Assembly: GCA_950022655.1 (NCBI GenBank)
Contig: OX465588.1
Location: 23,112,527-23,176,526 of the forward strand
Length of the DNA stretch: 64,000 bases
Direction of reading: 5' to 3'
Source: Alentia gelatinosa
Lineage: Eukaryota > Annelida > Polychaeta > Phyllodocida > Polynoidae
The notes beneath the pieces are model-generated. The model saw only the letters and a list, made by a program, of their open reading frames with translations, searched no databases and was not told where the DNA came from. How positions within the stretch are numbered: the stretch's first letter is position 1; each line of letters opens with the position of its first letter. Positions 47,196 to 59,490 of the stretch are shown piece by piece. A program made the position numbers and the translations under genes.

Positions 47196-49054
47196 TGAAT
47201 ATAGAGTGTGTACATACACACAGCCCAGCCCACATTAATACGCCACTATCCTTTGCTCATTTCCCGAAGTGGAACATTCGTTTCCTCCAGTGTTGTAGAG
47301 CATTGTAGCCCGCCTCAAGTGGCACTGGAAGAAGGATGATACATGGCAGACATTCCTTCGGCCAGCTGAGGAAGGCTTATTTATGCAATGAGTGAGGTGA
47401 GTCTGGAATGCTGTCAAAGTAACAGAAAAGCTAGGGATATCACTTGATAATGTTCCTCACAAATTCCTGGGAAACGTAATCATCTTAGTCTATTTCACGT
47501 TTGCGCTGCCTGACATGCTGCATCTAATCAGATCGTTACATCATGCTACACATTTACTGTCCTAGGATGGTAACTTCAGAAGCAGGTCTAGTTTCCGAAT
47601 GACTAGTGAAAGTTTTACGAACTAGCCCAGGATTAAAGTATAACGAATAGAGTCAATATCAAAACCGAGTTTGATTACCGAACCTCTCCCCCGAGTGTAG
47701 GGATTATTGAGACGGTTTGTAGATTAGCCTTTTGCAGCAGAGGATGTGAGTGGGGTAAATAGCAAACATAGTTTTTCTAAGCAGAAATGCTGCGAGGTAG
47801 TGATGCCTGTGGGCGATGGGGAGGTAGGTGTGGAATATGGGGAGTAGTGGTAGTGAGTGAGAACCCCAGGGAGTGAGGCGGAGGAGGAGGAGGAGGGAGG
47901 GTAGGCGCCGGGTCAATATGGACTACGGGAGAGTGAATTACAGACTGGCGTCTCCCCGTCTGCCCTGACACTGATTGTAAGGGACATCCACATCATTACT
48001 GGCCCATAACAAGTGGCCTCCATCGTCGATATCCAACCGGTTTACTTTTCCCGCACCGTCAGGCACCGCTTTGTCTCAAGCCCCACTAGGTGCGCACTTG
48101 TAGCCCCACTCCAGGGTGGTGGGAAAACAAGCAGCGCCAGGCTTGATAAGCACGGGCCCCGCCTCTCCCTCCTCCCGGCCGGGTTACCCCATCCCCCGCC
48201 CCCCGGTACTCCCGGTACTCGTCTTTCTACACCGAGTGTTTACTCCACTGCCACGCATGCGCATCGCCTTCCGAATGTTCGTGGTGTTTATTTTACAATT
48301 GTGATTTTAATTTGTATTTTCAGCTGTGGACAAAGCACTCTTTGTGTGATTGTATTTGGGGAAGCTTTGCCATCAAGGCTTCAATGGGGTTAGCAAAGAA
48401 GTTAAATCCATATATCACATGGCATAAGCTAATGCGTGGTTCATATCAACAGCGAGACAGTGTTAGTAATATCGTTGGAAATCATAAATGTTCATATGTA
48501 TGATAAGAGGAAAGAGCCAAGATCAGAAGACAGTATTTCTGATCATCAGTCTACAGTTGACCATAGTTAGATAGAACTTTGTCAGGATTTATGATAAAGA
48601 CATTTTACATACCGCATAGTTTTGTAACCATTTGATAGATAAATATTTAAGAAGTGAATCAAAAAGGGCATTGTACATACTCTTTGAGAACTGAATTTAT
48701 GTATTGATGCAGACGGTCATGAAAATCTTTACGTTGATCTAAAATTTCGCGACGTATTTGTACATCAATAAAGCGGTCATCGATTAAAATGTAAATCGAT
48801 TTGGTACCACATAAAATTGTTTGTCTATAGTTGATAAAGTCACATTTGGAATATCCATTCGAGTATGAAGGATGGTAAGAGTCCAAGTCCAATATAGGAG
48901 GCTCACTGCAACCGTTTATATTCTATGATTCGCCAAATTTGATACTGTTTGTATACGGGGTGTCCGGTATATTTTTAGTCAATATCAAAATACATTGATA
49001 TCTCTAACGTTCCAAACTTCCTAATATGATTTTTCTTTTTAGTTATTCTTTTGT
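47196..49054. other. Spacer with CpG patch
   Basis: 48000-48260 is CpG- and C-rich with frames in several phases (up to 126 codons), judged a composition effect. The remainder is AT-rich. Confidence 0.4.
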
Positions 49055-49363
49055 TTTACCCTTTAAGGGTTGCCTTGAGGCATTAACCGGCAGGGACCGG
49101 ATGATGCCTTTATGCATCATTTGTTGGATATTTATGAAATTGTTTTTTAAAAGGAAATATTTTAACAGAATTTAGGTGTAACATATTTTTGAATTTTGAA
49201 AACAGAAATAGAAATATTAAGGATACCATATTACATCACGTGATAAACCTTTGAATTCTGAGTTCAAGGGACAATGCTCCCATCCCTTAGAACTGTACAT
49301 AGTCACTGGTAGCCGTCCCCGAGTGTGTAATTCTGCCATGGGCGGCAGTCCTTATAGGGTTAA
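49055..49363 (-). mobile_element. piggyBac-like MITE, copy 2 (inverted)
   Basis: An inverted copy of 161-519, about 309 bp, with decayed ends (CCCTTTAAGG on the left, CCTTATAGGG then TTAA on the right). Shared interior words include ATCACGTGATAAACCTT, GACAATGCTCCC and AGAACTGTACAT. One 34-bp tandem unit present in copy 1 is missing. The 76-codon frame inside is not a gene. Confidence 0.85.
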
Positions 49364-50240
49364 GCAGCCTTTATTTACATTATTGATACATATACATATG
49401 AATTCAGAATCTATGGAAATATCAAAAGATTCACTTATTTTATTCCATACGGATATAATGTCGTCACCATATGTAGTCTGATCATGCGATATTTCATTTA
49501 CTGCAATATCAGATGCTTTTAGCTGCTGTATTCATTCATGTTCTAGATTTCTGCATTACGCTCCAATTCTGGCTGAGCCCTGAGTCAAGTCATGTGATTG
49601 TGTTTGAACATGATACTACTGGGCGACGTAAAAGTCTAATTCAGTTGGGTTCAAGGAGTTAAAACACATTAAAACACAGCCAAGGCTGGGTTTTATGGTC
49701 CATGGCATTTACAGAGCTAGGTCCCATTTCACTCTCCTGTGAACCCAGTGGCAATTATCATATCCTTGTGCAGCATTAGTTTACGTCCGTTTGGAGACGA
49801 GTTGTTTGACAAATGAAGCGAGAACTTGCCTCATTTTCATGAGAGAACCCGTAATATCGTTTCGACCAGCGTCACTCTCCATGATATTTAATTAGGGCGA
49901 GTATGAGCGAAGTTATGACACATCGCAGTGTTTCAGTCATGGACTGACCCCGTTTTTTTCCACCCTTATTTAGAAGGATGCCCCAAGGCTACAGTGGATA
50001 TGCATCTGCGCACGGAAGGCCCAGTGGTGAAATTTGCATTTTAAGAGAAGGGGGTTTCGATGTGTTGGTCTGGGGATATGCCAGGCCCCGAACCCCCTCC
50101 ATAAACTTCCCCCATTACACCACCACCAAATACCCCCTCCTCTTAACCACCAAATACCCCCTCCCCTTAACTCATCCCCGGAGGGCACTGGTACCCAGTT
50201 GTCGTGCTGTGGCAAGCGCTCGCCGGTTATCAGATGGGAC
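49364..50240. other. Spacer
   Basis: A short tandem of ACCACCAAATACCCCCTCC lies at about 50122-50165. A 161-codon frame (49978-50463) spans it and a CpG patch; no domain is visible, so it is not called. Confidence 0.4.
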
Positions 50241-50560
50241 CAGCATGCTTAGCTGCTCCCCACATGGCAGGCTGGGTACCTGCCCGTTGGGAGCGTCGCC
50301 AACATTACCTGGGAGCGACTCGCCGGAGACCAGCGTCACCGACGCCACTGCGCGGGTCCGGCCCCGGAGAAAACGTTTAGCTCAAGACCAATTTGGAAAA
50401 AAAGGTCCAAACGTCCCAAGCGCCATTCATTTGATTTTTTCATGCCTCCTTTTTTCAAACTAGTGGTTTTTTGGATCATTTTTTTGTCATTTCCTCTCTG
50501 ACTGAACATAACCGGACCGGAAACATTGTTTAAAGGGCTGTTTGGTAACGAATGAAAAAG
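50241..50560. promoter_or_regulatory. Possible conserved non-coding block
   Basis: A CpG-rich start (GGAGCGACTCGCCGGAGACC) runs into a non-repetitive stretch with AAGCGCCATTCATTTGATTT and TTTTTGGATCATTTTTTTG. The look is that of an enhancer; conservation untested. Confidence 0.25.
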
Positions 50561-51460
50561 TTTTCCAATGTTTTGGTTCAATGCTATGAAGATAAACATA
50601 TAGGGAACAAACAGGAGATAATAAAATACCAATAAATGCTTTTTTTGCTTTAGATATCAAAGGATGATTGAATTTACAGTATTTCTACCTTTGGTTAAAT
50701 TTTGCCAGTAAAGCACTTATGTAAACTGTTTATAGCCCGCTTGAGATTGTCACAGACATATCTTTCGACCTGTACCAAAATACAAACCATTTTCACTCAA
50801 TCCACATAGTAATCGATAAGATTCTATGCACAATGGGACATGGGAGCATCATCGCAGTTCATGGCATTTTGATGTCTCCTCTCTGTGGGCTGCTTAAAAA
50901 CCGGTGGAGTTATGTTGGAAACAGACCCTACATAGAAATCCAAGGTTGGGACTTGGCCCATGAACAAAGCAGGCACATCTGCTGACCTTCCCACAGCCAG
51001 ATCCACAAGTCAGCACCAGGTAAGGGAGCCCAGGCCAACTCTAATATTCGGATGGAGGTGGTGGGGAGGGGGTTCCTGGAGAATGGTGTGAGAGTTGGAG
51101 TGATCGAAGGAGAGGGGGGTAAATCAAAGGCGAAAATATGAGCAGGCAGTAAAAACTTCATTAGCAAGTATTGATCAGAGTTCCCTTGCCCGCAGGCCAC
51201 TATAGCCAGCCCATGGCCTTGTGCATGCTCAGAGCCTTTACTACCATCCCACCACCAGCCATGCACACAATACACTCCTTGCACACAGTCTCGGCTTACA
51301 GTCATGAGCTATGGCTAATAGTATATAAGGCGCCAATCATTATTGGCTGAAAAATGAGATCTTTGCTTGGGCATGCCAGGGAGAAACTGCAGCGATGACC
51401 AGGGCTGGGAATGCTCAGGTTTCCTGGCCTTGTGTATGTTTGCCAGGGAGATTCTCTGCG
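50561..51460. other. Spacer
   Basis: No feature supported. A 125-codon minus frame at 50928-51305 has no domain. Confidence 0.4.
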
Positions 51461-51520
51461 ATGAGAGCAGCTCGCTGACTAATTTCTCCTGTGAATGAGT
51501 ATGGCCGAGCAGCTCATTGG
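51461..51520. promoter_or_regulatory. Pair of GAGCAGCTC words
   Basis: GAGCAGCTC at 51465-51473 and 51507-51515, 42 bp apart in the same orientation, separated by unrelated sequence. Confidence 0.4.
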
Positions 51521-51949
51521 ATTGATGCACCGATGATGTGAGCTAATATCGTTATGGGAATAGCTCCTATCGCTTGCATTGATACCAAAGGGAACTTTGG
51601 AAATAACTCAGAGGGAGCTAGTATTGAATGATCCTTTGCCAGAGTGCAAGGCTAGGCAGATGTAATTAATTTGTCTACTGTAATGGCCGTTCCCTTAGAT
51701 GCCATAAGTTTGATTTGTGGTAGTAGGATATAGGTGCATATATGGTGCATATAGGATTACCGTATTTGATATAATGTTCGCTACACATCTAATATGGGAA
51801 TTCACCAATGACACAGCCAGCTGAGATATGAAGGTATTTCCAAAGGTTTATTCAATAAGCTATATCTCAAAATCAATGTCAGTCAGAACAAAGACAATAC
51901 AATTTCGTATTTTATAGGATTAATTCAAAGAAAATGACACTGCATGCGT
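51521..51949. other. Spacer
   Basis: No feature supported. Confidence 0.45.
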
Positions 51950-52078
51950 GGTGAATTGGCATGTCTAGACATACGTCTGCGATTTTGCACCTTCCCGATA
52001 TGTCTCCGATATTTGCTTTTTGTATCGGTTCCATATCGGCAGGTCTAAATTTCTATCGTAGTAAGTGAACGCCAGGCC
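51950..52078. mobile_element. Possible TTTACACCTG-family fragment
   Basis: ATCGGCAGGTCTAAATTTC and a GTGAACGCC end, with CCGATAT words inside, resemble the elements at 14.8-15.8 kb. The left border is unclear. Confidence 0.4.
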
Positions 52079-52830
52079 TTAATCTACAGATACGCTATAT
52101 ATTCAACCACAATATTTATTGAGACACATATTTTCTAAAAAATGTAGATTGTCCTAGTTGTGTCATAGGGTAATATTGCTCAATATGTTGCAATTAGTAA
52201 TATCCGTGGATACTGGGCACAAGTACTACCATACAAACTCAGAAACGGTTTTACGAACATTTAAAGAGTTCCATTACAATTCAGCTGATTATTTCATAGC
52301 GTAGGACATGAGTTATTCCAGGTTTGGGACATAATTTGTCGCTGTCAGACATGGCAAAAAAAAGCAGGGCGAGTCTGAGAAGTGTTACCCTGATGGACCA
52401 TCGGGGGATACTTAGTTGATTCAGTGTCTGATAGCATCTCGCAGACCTCGGAGAGAGGCCCTGGAGGTACCGGACTGTGATGGATCCGGGCCCGGCATCA
52501 TGATTAAAATATGACGCGTGCTCGCCCTGCAGTGGAGGTAATTTCAGAATTAGAATCACGATAAAGATCGAAGTGTGAACCTGTGCTGTGCTATTTACCT
52601 GAGTCTTATCTCTGTATCAGTGAACCGTGCCAAGCTGTATGACGGTCCCCCATCATGTGAGAAATAACTAGAGGCAGATAAAGAATATTTAATAAGGAGA
52701 GTGTGCACAAAAATAACATCAGATAAAGCAGCCATAGGTTTAGACCAGGGCTCGCTACTACTAGGATTGATATCATGACTGGTCGCCATCGTCCACACCA
52801 TTCCCACCATCCCACCCTCTGACCCCCACG
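52079..52830. other. Spacer
   Basis: No feature supported; the open frames of 71-92 codons on the minus strand have no domain. Confidence 0.4.
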
Positions 52831-52839
52831 ATAAGGTGT

Positions 52840-53345
52840 CGTGATCACGTGATCATTGGCACCTGACCCTAATCACGTGGCCTCACGAGAAAAAGCCAGT
52901 TTTTGGGTGGTCGGACCCGGATGAGTGGTTATTATAGCCTGGGGCTAAATTCCGCTAGCCCTGGTCGACTGGCATGGCACTGCTGCCAGTAATCCCATCG
53001 GAAAATGGATTGGAACCGAGCGACGGCCAATTATAGCCCTCAATTTTCTTTGATTAGCTTCGGACGGTGGGTTTTTTCCACACTATTCATTCGTGAAGAC
53101 ATAAAAAAACAATAGAAAGACCAGAAAAAGGTGACCACGTGGAGACTAAACGACCCCGTACCAGGCGGGCCCCGGGGCTACTTTGGCAAAGTCACTGGCG
53201 GTATAAGTGACGTTTGGGTTTGAAATATGCTGCAGTAAATCGCTTCTGGACCCCGTGCGCATTTCCCTGGTGACATCTGAACCGGTTCCCAGTCGGCCGT
53301 AATACGTATTCTGAATAGATCTAGTCGCCGAAGCTGTCATCTCAC
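52840..53345. promoter_or_regulatory. Motif-dense block, possible enhancer
   Basis: Three CACGTG words lie close together (GATCACGTGATC at 52843-52854, ATCACGTGGCC at 52872, CCACGTGG at 53134). GACGGCCAATTATAGCCCTC at 53020-53039 and TTTGATTAGCTTCGG just after are homeodomain/CCAAT-like. The block is balanced in composition and repeat-free. Confidence 0.4.
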
Positions 53346-54100
53346 TACAGTCAGATGCACGCAGTGGGGTAGCAAGTCACCTACAATTGCATTCTGCCTA
53401 TTACCACTTTGCGTACTCTTTTTTTCAATATTTTTAGTTCTCTTTCCTTTCCATACTTATTTTTTCACTGCTATCGTGACAGCTACCATTTGCTATTCTT
53501 TATTCCACAATATCATCTGATATGTTTTTTTTTGTATTTTTCATTACTCCACCTGTCCCCTCCTTTTGTATTTATTCGTTTACAATCGTGTGAAATATGA
53601 TATGAATATGAAAGTCTAAGGACGAGATATGTTTATTCATGTGCAATTGATCGATATCTATGAGCTTTGTAACAATTATAAGCATCTGTTTCTTGATTGT
53701 CGAGACTGCAGTCTTGGTTTGGTGGAATGTGGGGCAAGTGCTGTGCACCTGTTCCATAGTGTGCAAAAACTATGCCCTTTCATCACAGTTTCCGGGAATA
53801 GGTACAGATTTCTTCTCAGACATTTCAAATGGGGACGATCAAGTAGTACTTTGGGCCTGACCCCAGCTACTTGTCCTACTTTAAGGTAGCACGTAAATGG
53901 CATGTGAGCGGCCATTTCTCCACTACTAGAAAGTGCCCTCCATGTTTCACAACAGATCCAGCAATGCTGAAATAGCGCCATGGGAACACTTCAGTTTGCA
54001 AAAGGTGACACAGGGGATAGATCTTTAATGAAGAATTGCCACATGGCTCAGTAGCAAACATCCCACCATCAAATATTCATTGGGAATATATTGTTATCTT
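53346..54100. other. Spacer
   Basis: A T-rich run (53410-53600) then a mixed stretch with frames on both strands (86 and 101 codons). No gene is supported. Confidence 0.4.
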
Positions 54101-54181
54101 CCGATGCACACCAACGCCCATTCAATTAAATGCAATTGTACGTCGTAGAGTACGTGGTATGGCACGTCGGTGTGCATAGGA
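54101..54181. repeat. Short foldback repeat
   Basis: TCCGATGCACACCAACG on the left pairs with CGTCGGTGTGCATAGGA on the right at 14 of 17 positions, about 80 bp overall. It is probably a small MITE. Confidence 0.55.
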
Positions 54182-55440
54182 AGCATGGTTGGTTCTCGGC
54201 TTGACGTGTTAGGATGGATAGGTCCGGGAGATATATCCGGAAAGATTTGTTCTGGATATAACGGGGCAAATCAGGAAGGAGGTATAACAAAAAAATCTAT
54301 CTTTATATTCAACCCTTGCCTTTACTGCCTTCCCCTGTACGTTATCAGGCTTTGGCCATCCTGGTTATATTGGAGATAGGAGCTTGTCTTAATACAAGAA
54401 TAAAGTATAGCCACTAGCGCCACATGTCTGAATTGCGATTTTTAGCGCATTCATTACTTTTCTCTGGTTTAGTGGATTAATTTTTGAAATTATTTATTTT
54501 CATTATAGAAGTGTATTTCTGAATTTACATCAATATTTACAGATTATTAGAGGACTATATTCGTTTTGTGAGGTAATAAGAATAAATTCTTATTCACTGA
54601 GAAATGAAAGATTCCCGCTGTTACAACGTTATTGGCGGCTAGAATGACATTAATTCTAAGCCTCGTTATATCAGATAGATCATATCTCTGATAGTGCATT
54701 GTTGAATTTGACACCCTCAGAACAGCATTCTAATTACAAACAATCTAATGCCTCAGAAGATCAATGTTATCTTGCATAATATTCGCCTTCTAAAATAGGC
54801 AATAATAAAACAGAAACATGTTTTGGTAAAACGTACCCTTGTCATTCTTGGCTCACGTGATAACACTAGCCATCAGTCCTCACTGTGTATTCTTGTGATA
54901 GCCCTCATAGGCTGGTGTCATCAAATATCTGCATGGCTATTGTACGATACGGTCCATACACAGTGTCTGCCCCTCAATATATCTTTACAGTGCCAATCGA
55001 TGGGTCAGCTCACATAGTCTCTTCTTTTATTTCTCCACGTTCTTTTCTCTTTGCTCAAGCGTCTCGCTTGTTCCAGATGACGGGTTAGCAAGCAAGTGTT
55101 ATTTGTTTTATGAAATGACATATCGATCTACATTGCCAAGCGGACGGTCCATCCAGCCGATCCCAGAGTTCGCACACAAATCCTGCTCCCCGACAACTAA
55201 AGTCTTTTTTTTCTCCTCAGACGTTGCACATAAAGAGATACTTTCAATAAGCGGGCCAGAAAAAAAACATACTTGGCCGATATAAAAGAATAGCAAGGAG
55301 ATGAAGCTGTTCTATAAGACACAAAGGTTCGGTTCACTGATGCATTTTGGCCTGACAGGCAGGTTTCCGATCGTACAGTTACAGTATTGATGTGCTTTAT
55401 GTCCTACTTTTTTCTCTACCACCCTCCCATCCACTCCCCC
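54182..55440. other. AT-rich spacer
   Basis: No feature supported. Confidence 0.45.
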
Positions 55441-56110
55441 TTCCTGCGGGCTATCTGCTTCATTAAGCCAAGGCGTTTTACGGAAAATGAGCAGCTGCAA
55501 GCCCCTGCCGCCGTATGTGTAGCCCCCGCAGGGCCGCCTGCGTTCGGAGCGGCGTTCGCGTGGCCTTGTTTCGTCTTGTCGTCTGCTGTTGTCTTTAGGG
55601 GACCCGGCTTTGGCAACAGCTGAAAAACAGGCCGGCATAAAGCCTGGCAATTGAAATTCTGTTAAAACGATAAAAGCTAATTGAATTCCGCGCCGGTTTT
55701 TACGTTAATTAGATTTTTTTCGACGGCTGCGTAAACATCAGCGTTATCTGCCGGCAGCAGCCACCCTGACTACCGCATGGAAGGAGGGTATCCAATGACT
55801 ATTAATATTCATTATGGACATGGGACAGACAATAAAAAATAACGTGGCATTTTCGATTCTTAAAAAACAAGGCGCTATTAAATGCCATGATCAAATTAAA
55901 TCGACAAAATGATGAGACTTCAATGGCAGACAGAATGTATGAATTTTGCATGTCTTTTGTTTAATGGCGGCCGATTGGCTGCTGTAAAGTGACAGTGGTG
56001 CTGTCACTATGCTCACCCCATGAATAAAAGAACACCACCCTCTATTCTCAATTAACACTCGCCGGGTGAACTGGGTGCATTGATTGCTGAGCTGGTGTAA
56101 TCACACGCTG
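55441..56110. promoter_or_regulatory. Best enhancer-like (conserved-looking) block
   Basis: A repeat-free stretch with many homeodomain and paired words: GCTAATTGAATTCCGCGCCGG at 55677, TTTACGTTAATTAGATTTTT at 55698, CAGCGTTATCTGCCGGCAG, then ATTAATATTCATTATGG, GATCAAATTAAATCGAC and GGCGGCCGATTGGCTGCTG. Composition and vocabulary resemble known animal developmental enhancers. GAGCAGCTG lies at 55487. The CpG part (55490-55620) has frames on both strands and is not called coding. Confidence 0.45.
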
Positions 56111-56359
56111 GGATTTTTTTACGTTAAGAAAACCCTCTGTTATATATTGACACTTCGATTGCGTAATCTCCACTCTTTAACCAGCCTTTAATTAGAAAGA
56201 CATCTCTGAGTTCTGCACTGACAAAGGATCATTTTTTCCTCTTGCCATATCTTATATACTTTCCCTGAGAACCCCCTTAACATATGCTATGACGCTGAGA
56301 TGCTGTCAAAGTGTTTAAGGCAAGTGCACAAGGCAAGGAGTGGAAATTCAACAGCCACC

Positions 56360-56432
56360 TCTCCCCCTATCCCTATCTCCTACCTACCTACCCATCAATC
56401 TGTCTACCTGTCTATCCACCACCACCACCAAC
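56360..56432 (+). repeat. CTAC/CCAC simple repeat
   Basis: Short imperfect CTACCTAC and CCACCACC runs. Confidence 0.8.
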
Positions 56433-56800
56433 CAGCTGATTTTTGCCGCGGTGATCGGAGATAAGCGATGCCACCGCCCGGCAGATGATTGTCTTTATAA
56501 ATATTCATAAGTCACCTAATGTGTAGGCACAAAACAAGTGGCGGGTGTCGGGCTGTCGTCATTGACACCGGGCCCACAAACACAGGCATGGCCTGGCGCG
56601 CCCTCCCAGGCTCCTCCTATCACTGTAGGCCCGGGTCTAAATGCAAATGCCCGCTGTTCCCTGATCCCGATTGATTTAATTGCAAAGTGGCCGTCGCGCT
56701 GGGGTGGATGGAGAATGCCTGGAGACACCCGCCCGCCACCACCGCGTCGCCGACGCCTGTCTCAGTGCGCGCTTTCCATACACTACTTATTGGGAGTTCA
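56433..56800. promoter_or_regulatory. Possible conserved non-coding block
   Basis: GGAGATAAGCGATGCC, GATTGTCTTTATAAATATTC and CCGATTGATTTAATTGCAAA lie in a CpG-rich stretch. The 125-codon frame across it is not supported as coding. Confidence 0.3.
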
Positions 56801-57990
56801 CCTTGTAACACGTAGTAACCGAAATATGGCTACATCGCTTAACTCTAAAGGAGGAATAAGCACGTATATTGTGGTCTTTTGGAAGAAACACCCAAATCGG
56901 ATATCTCAGATGTGATCTCCGCTTCAGTTACATATGAGTCGGGTATGCGATTTCAGTAAGGCTTTGGGACTTGAGGCATTCTCATAAACAGTTAAGCTTT
57001 ATTACCATTATATAGATAGACATCCCTGTGTGGCTTGATGGTAATACCCCAATTATGTACAAGTTTAAGTTCAACGACAAGATTCTGTAATTCTCCTTTG
57101 AGCTAAATCTCGAAACAATTATCAATTGCTTGGATTCAGTGCTCATTTTCCTAAAAAGAGTATTTCAAAGGGTTCTTCTGGATGATAATAAAGAAGATTG
57201 AAAACTAGAGGCAAGGATAATTTTTTGGTAACACTTATAAACGAACTACAAAAACAAGTCTAAATTATCATTAAGATCGTCACATTCTGTGAAATACTGA
57301 GCCTGCAGGTATTTGTGATAAGTATAAATATTCAGCATATATAAGGCTGGGGACTCACCTTAACGCTTAAGGTAACTTGGTGTCTGGGATAGACAGCGTT
57401 TAGATATGTATTCCCCAAGCACACAGCCTCTGAGCATCTGCACCGCCAAAACGTGGCCCACTTGTCCATAGATTAAGCGTTTAAATCAAAACAATGGAGC
57501 CATGGAGATTGCCGGGGGTATTTTTTTTATCGTCGAATAGGGGGTGGGGGTATGGAAGCCAGTTGGGCCAGGAGGCCGTGAGGTGCATGAGACGCCGCAG
57601 GGTATGTTGGCAGTGGTTTGGTTGATGGAGGGTAGGGATTGGGGTAGGGCGGAGGGGTGGGGTAGGAGAAGGGGTGAGAATAGGAGGGGGAGGCGGAGAC
57701 GGGCAAGGGTAGGTTGAGCGTTATGAGCCAATGCACTTAGCTTATTATACTGCTAGAATAATTCTTGTTGATGCATATCAAATTTCCGTACCGAGAAGCG
57801 CAATATTGTGCACAAAGCCATTCACCGATTAAGTCCCGTATTTTATCTGTGTCATTATTATCCTTAACTGGAGAGTTTAGAAGCTTTCCCTCAAGTTCCA
57901 CGCTCGTTTATTGCATTTCTGTACACGCAGTTTAGGTTTTCTCCCATTTAATATAATTCCCTCATCTGGCTCTGACCCTTTGTCCTCTTC
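56801..57990. other. Spacer with G-rich patch
   Basis: 57540-57720 is G-rich on this strand (GGGGTAGG-type words). No gene is supported. Confidence 0.4.
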
Positions 57991-58160
57991 TCTCTGTCAG
58001 ATGTACTCAAGATGAGATTTCGCGGGTTCCTCTAATGCTGCATGATGTAAGGGACCCCTGCACGGTCGCCCCCTTAATCTCTGTCATAATTATTTACAGC
58101 GGGCCGTCATGTTGTTTTGTTGCTGCAGGGATGGAGCTTATACTTAAATTGGGGTTTTGA
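57991..58160. promoter_or_regulatory. Possible conserved non-coding block
   Basis: CTCTAATGCTGCATGATGTAA, GTCATAATTATTTACAGC and GGGCCGTCATGTTG occur in a compact repeat-free stretch. Confidence 0.25.
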
Positions 58161-59490
58161 ACATGTGCGGCCCTTAGTTAGGATTTCCAACCAAAATTGA
58201 GGGCCTATTCTGCCTAAATTCTTTTGTACCCCATAACGATCAGGACTACAACTCTACTCTGTACTTCAGTGTTGGTGTATATCTTCCTATCCCATATTTT
58301 TGGTACGGCCTTAGAATCTCTAGCCCGAACTTTACCAAAAGCACTTTATAGGCATTCCATTATATTTTCTGACTGGTAGAATGTTCTTCGATTTATAGAT
58401 ATGTAATTCAATATGGTCTGCACACTGTTTATATTGGGAACTGTTCCTTCCGACGTTGTTATGAGAGTAGCCATTATCAGAGGGAGAGAATAAATGGACA
58501 AATTAGGACCTATTTAATGGTGATGCATGATGCATTACCTTGGAGGACGATATTGATAGGGAGCTTAGTATAAACCCCAATCATCATTTTTTACAATTCA
58601 TCAGCATTATTCGCATCCGGATCAATACGTTGCATACATTATATGTCCTTTTCTAATAATTTTAACAAACAAACTTTATACACTAATTAAAGAAGACAGT
58701 ATCCACATGGTCCACTGATATAGCCTTAGTCCCATGTTGCTTCTTTCCTCCACAGTCTTCCATTATCGCCCGTATTCCGCATTGTCCCCCACTTACTTTC
58801 CTGTCTCCTAGCTCCTTACCTGCTGTACCAGTTCCATTTCCGGGTCATTCACGTTTATTCTTTAGCCAACCGATCTCCCTTCGATGCAGGTGTCAAGAGG
58901 TCCCCACTGAGTATTATGATTCCTTATAGAAGTATCTGTTCTCAAGGGTATAGCGCCCGGAATTATATCAGGTAACAGGAAAAAGATATTAGATTGGGTA
59001 TGTGGAGGGAGATAGCCAACGTTCTCCTTCAGGTAAGTGACGTCCTGAAAAGGCTGCCAATGTGCACAGTCAATACAACACTAGAAATGTGAAAGGTACT
59101 ACAAATAATGGCCAACACTCGGTACAAATCACATGCTATCTTAAAGTAAAGGTGGCACAAAATGAACATCCCTTACCGAAAACGAAAACTAAAATAGTGT
59201 GATTTGGGAGAGTAGAAACCGAGCCGATGTACCATATGTTTCTTAAAAAGTAATTCGCTTTATTTCATATTGAAGAAGGTTATATATAATGCGTTTCTCC
59301 TTTTTATTGTATATTTTTGTCTAATTCTGCCCGAAAAAAAATCAAGGAAGCAACGATATCGACATGATGACCACTGAATATATGACACTATGGGAATAGT
59401 GCCATACTCCTTTTCATGATTTTTCTAAGCTACAATGGAACCTTTTCATTTGTGGGTCTATAGATCTCATTTGCTCTGACAGAGACAGAA
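58161..59490. other. AT-rich spacer
   Basis: No feature supported. Confidence 0.45.

Noticed and set aside
49978..50463. 161-codon frame
   Set aside because: It runs through a short tandem repeat and a CpG patch; composition explains it.
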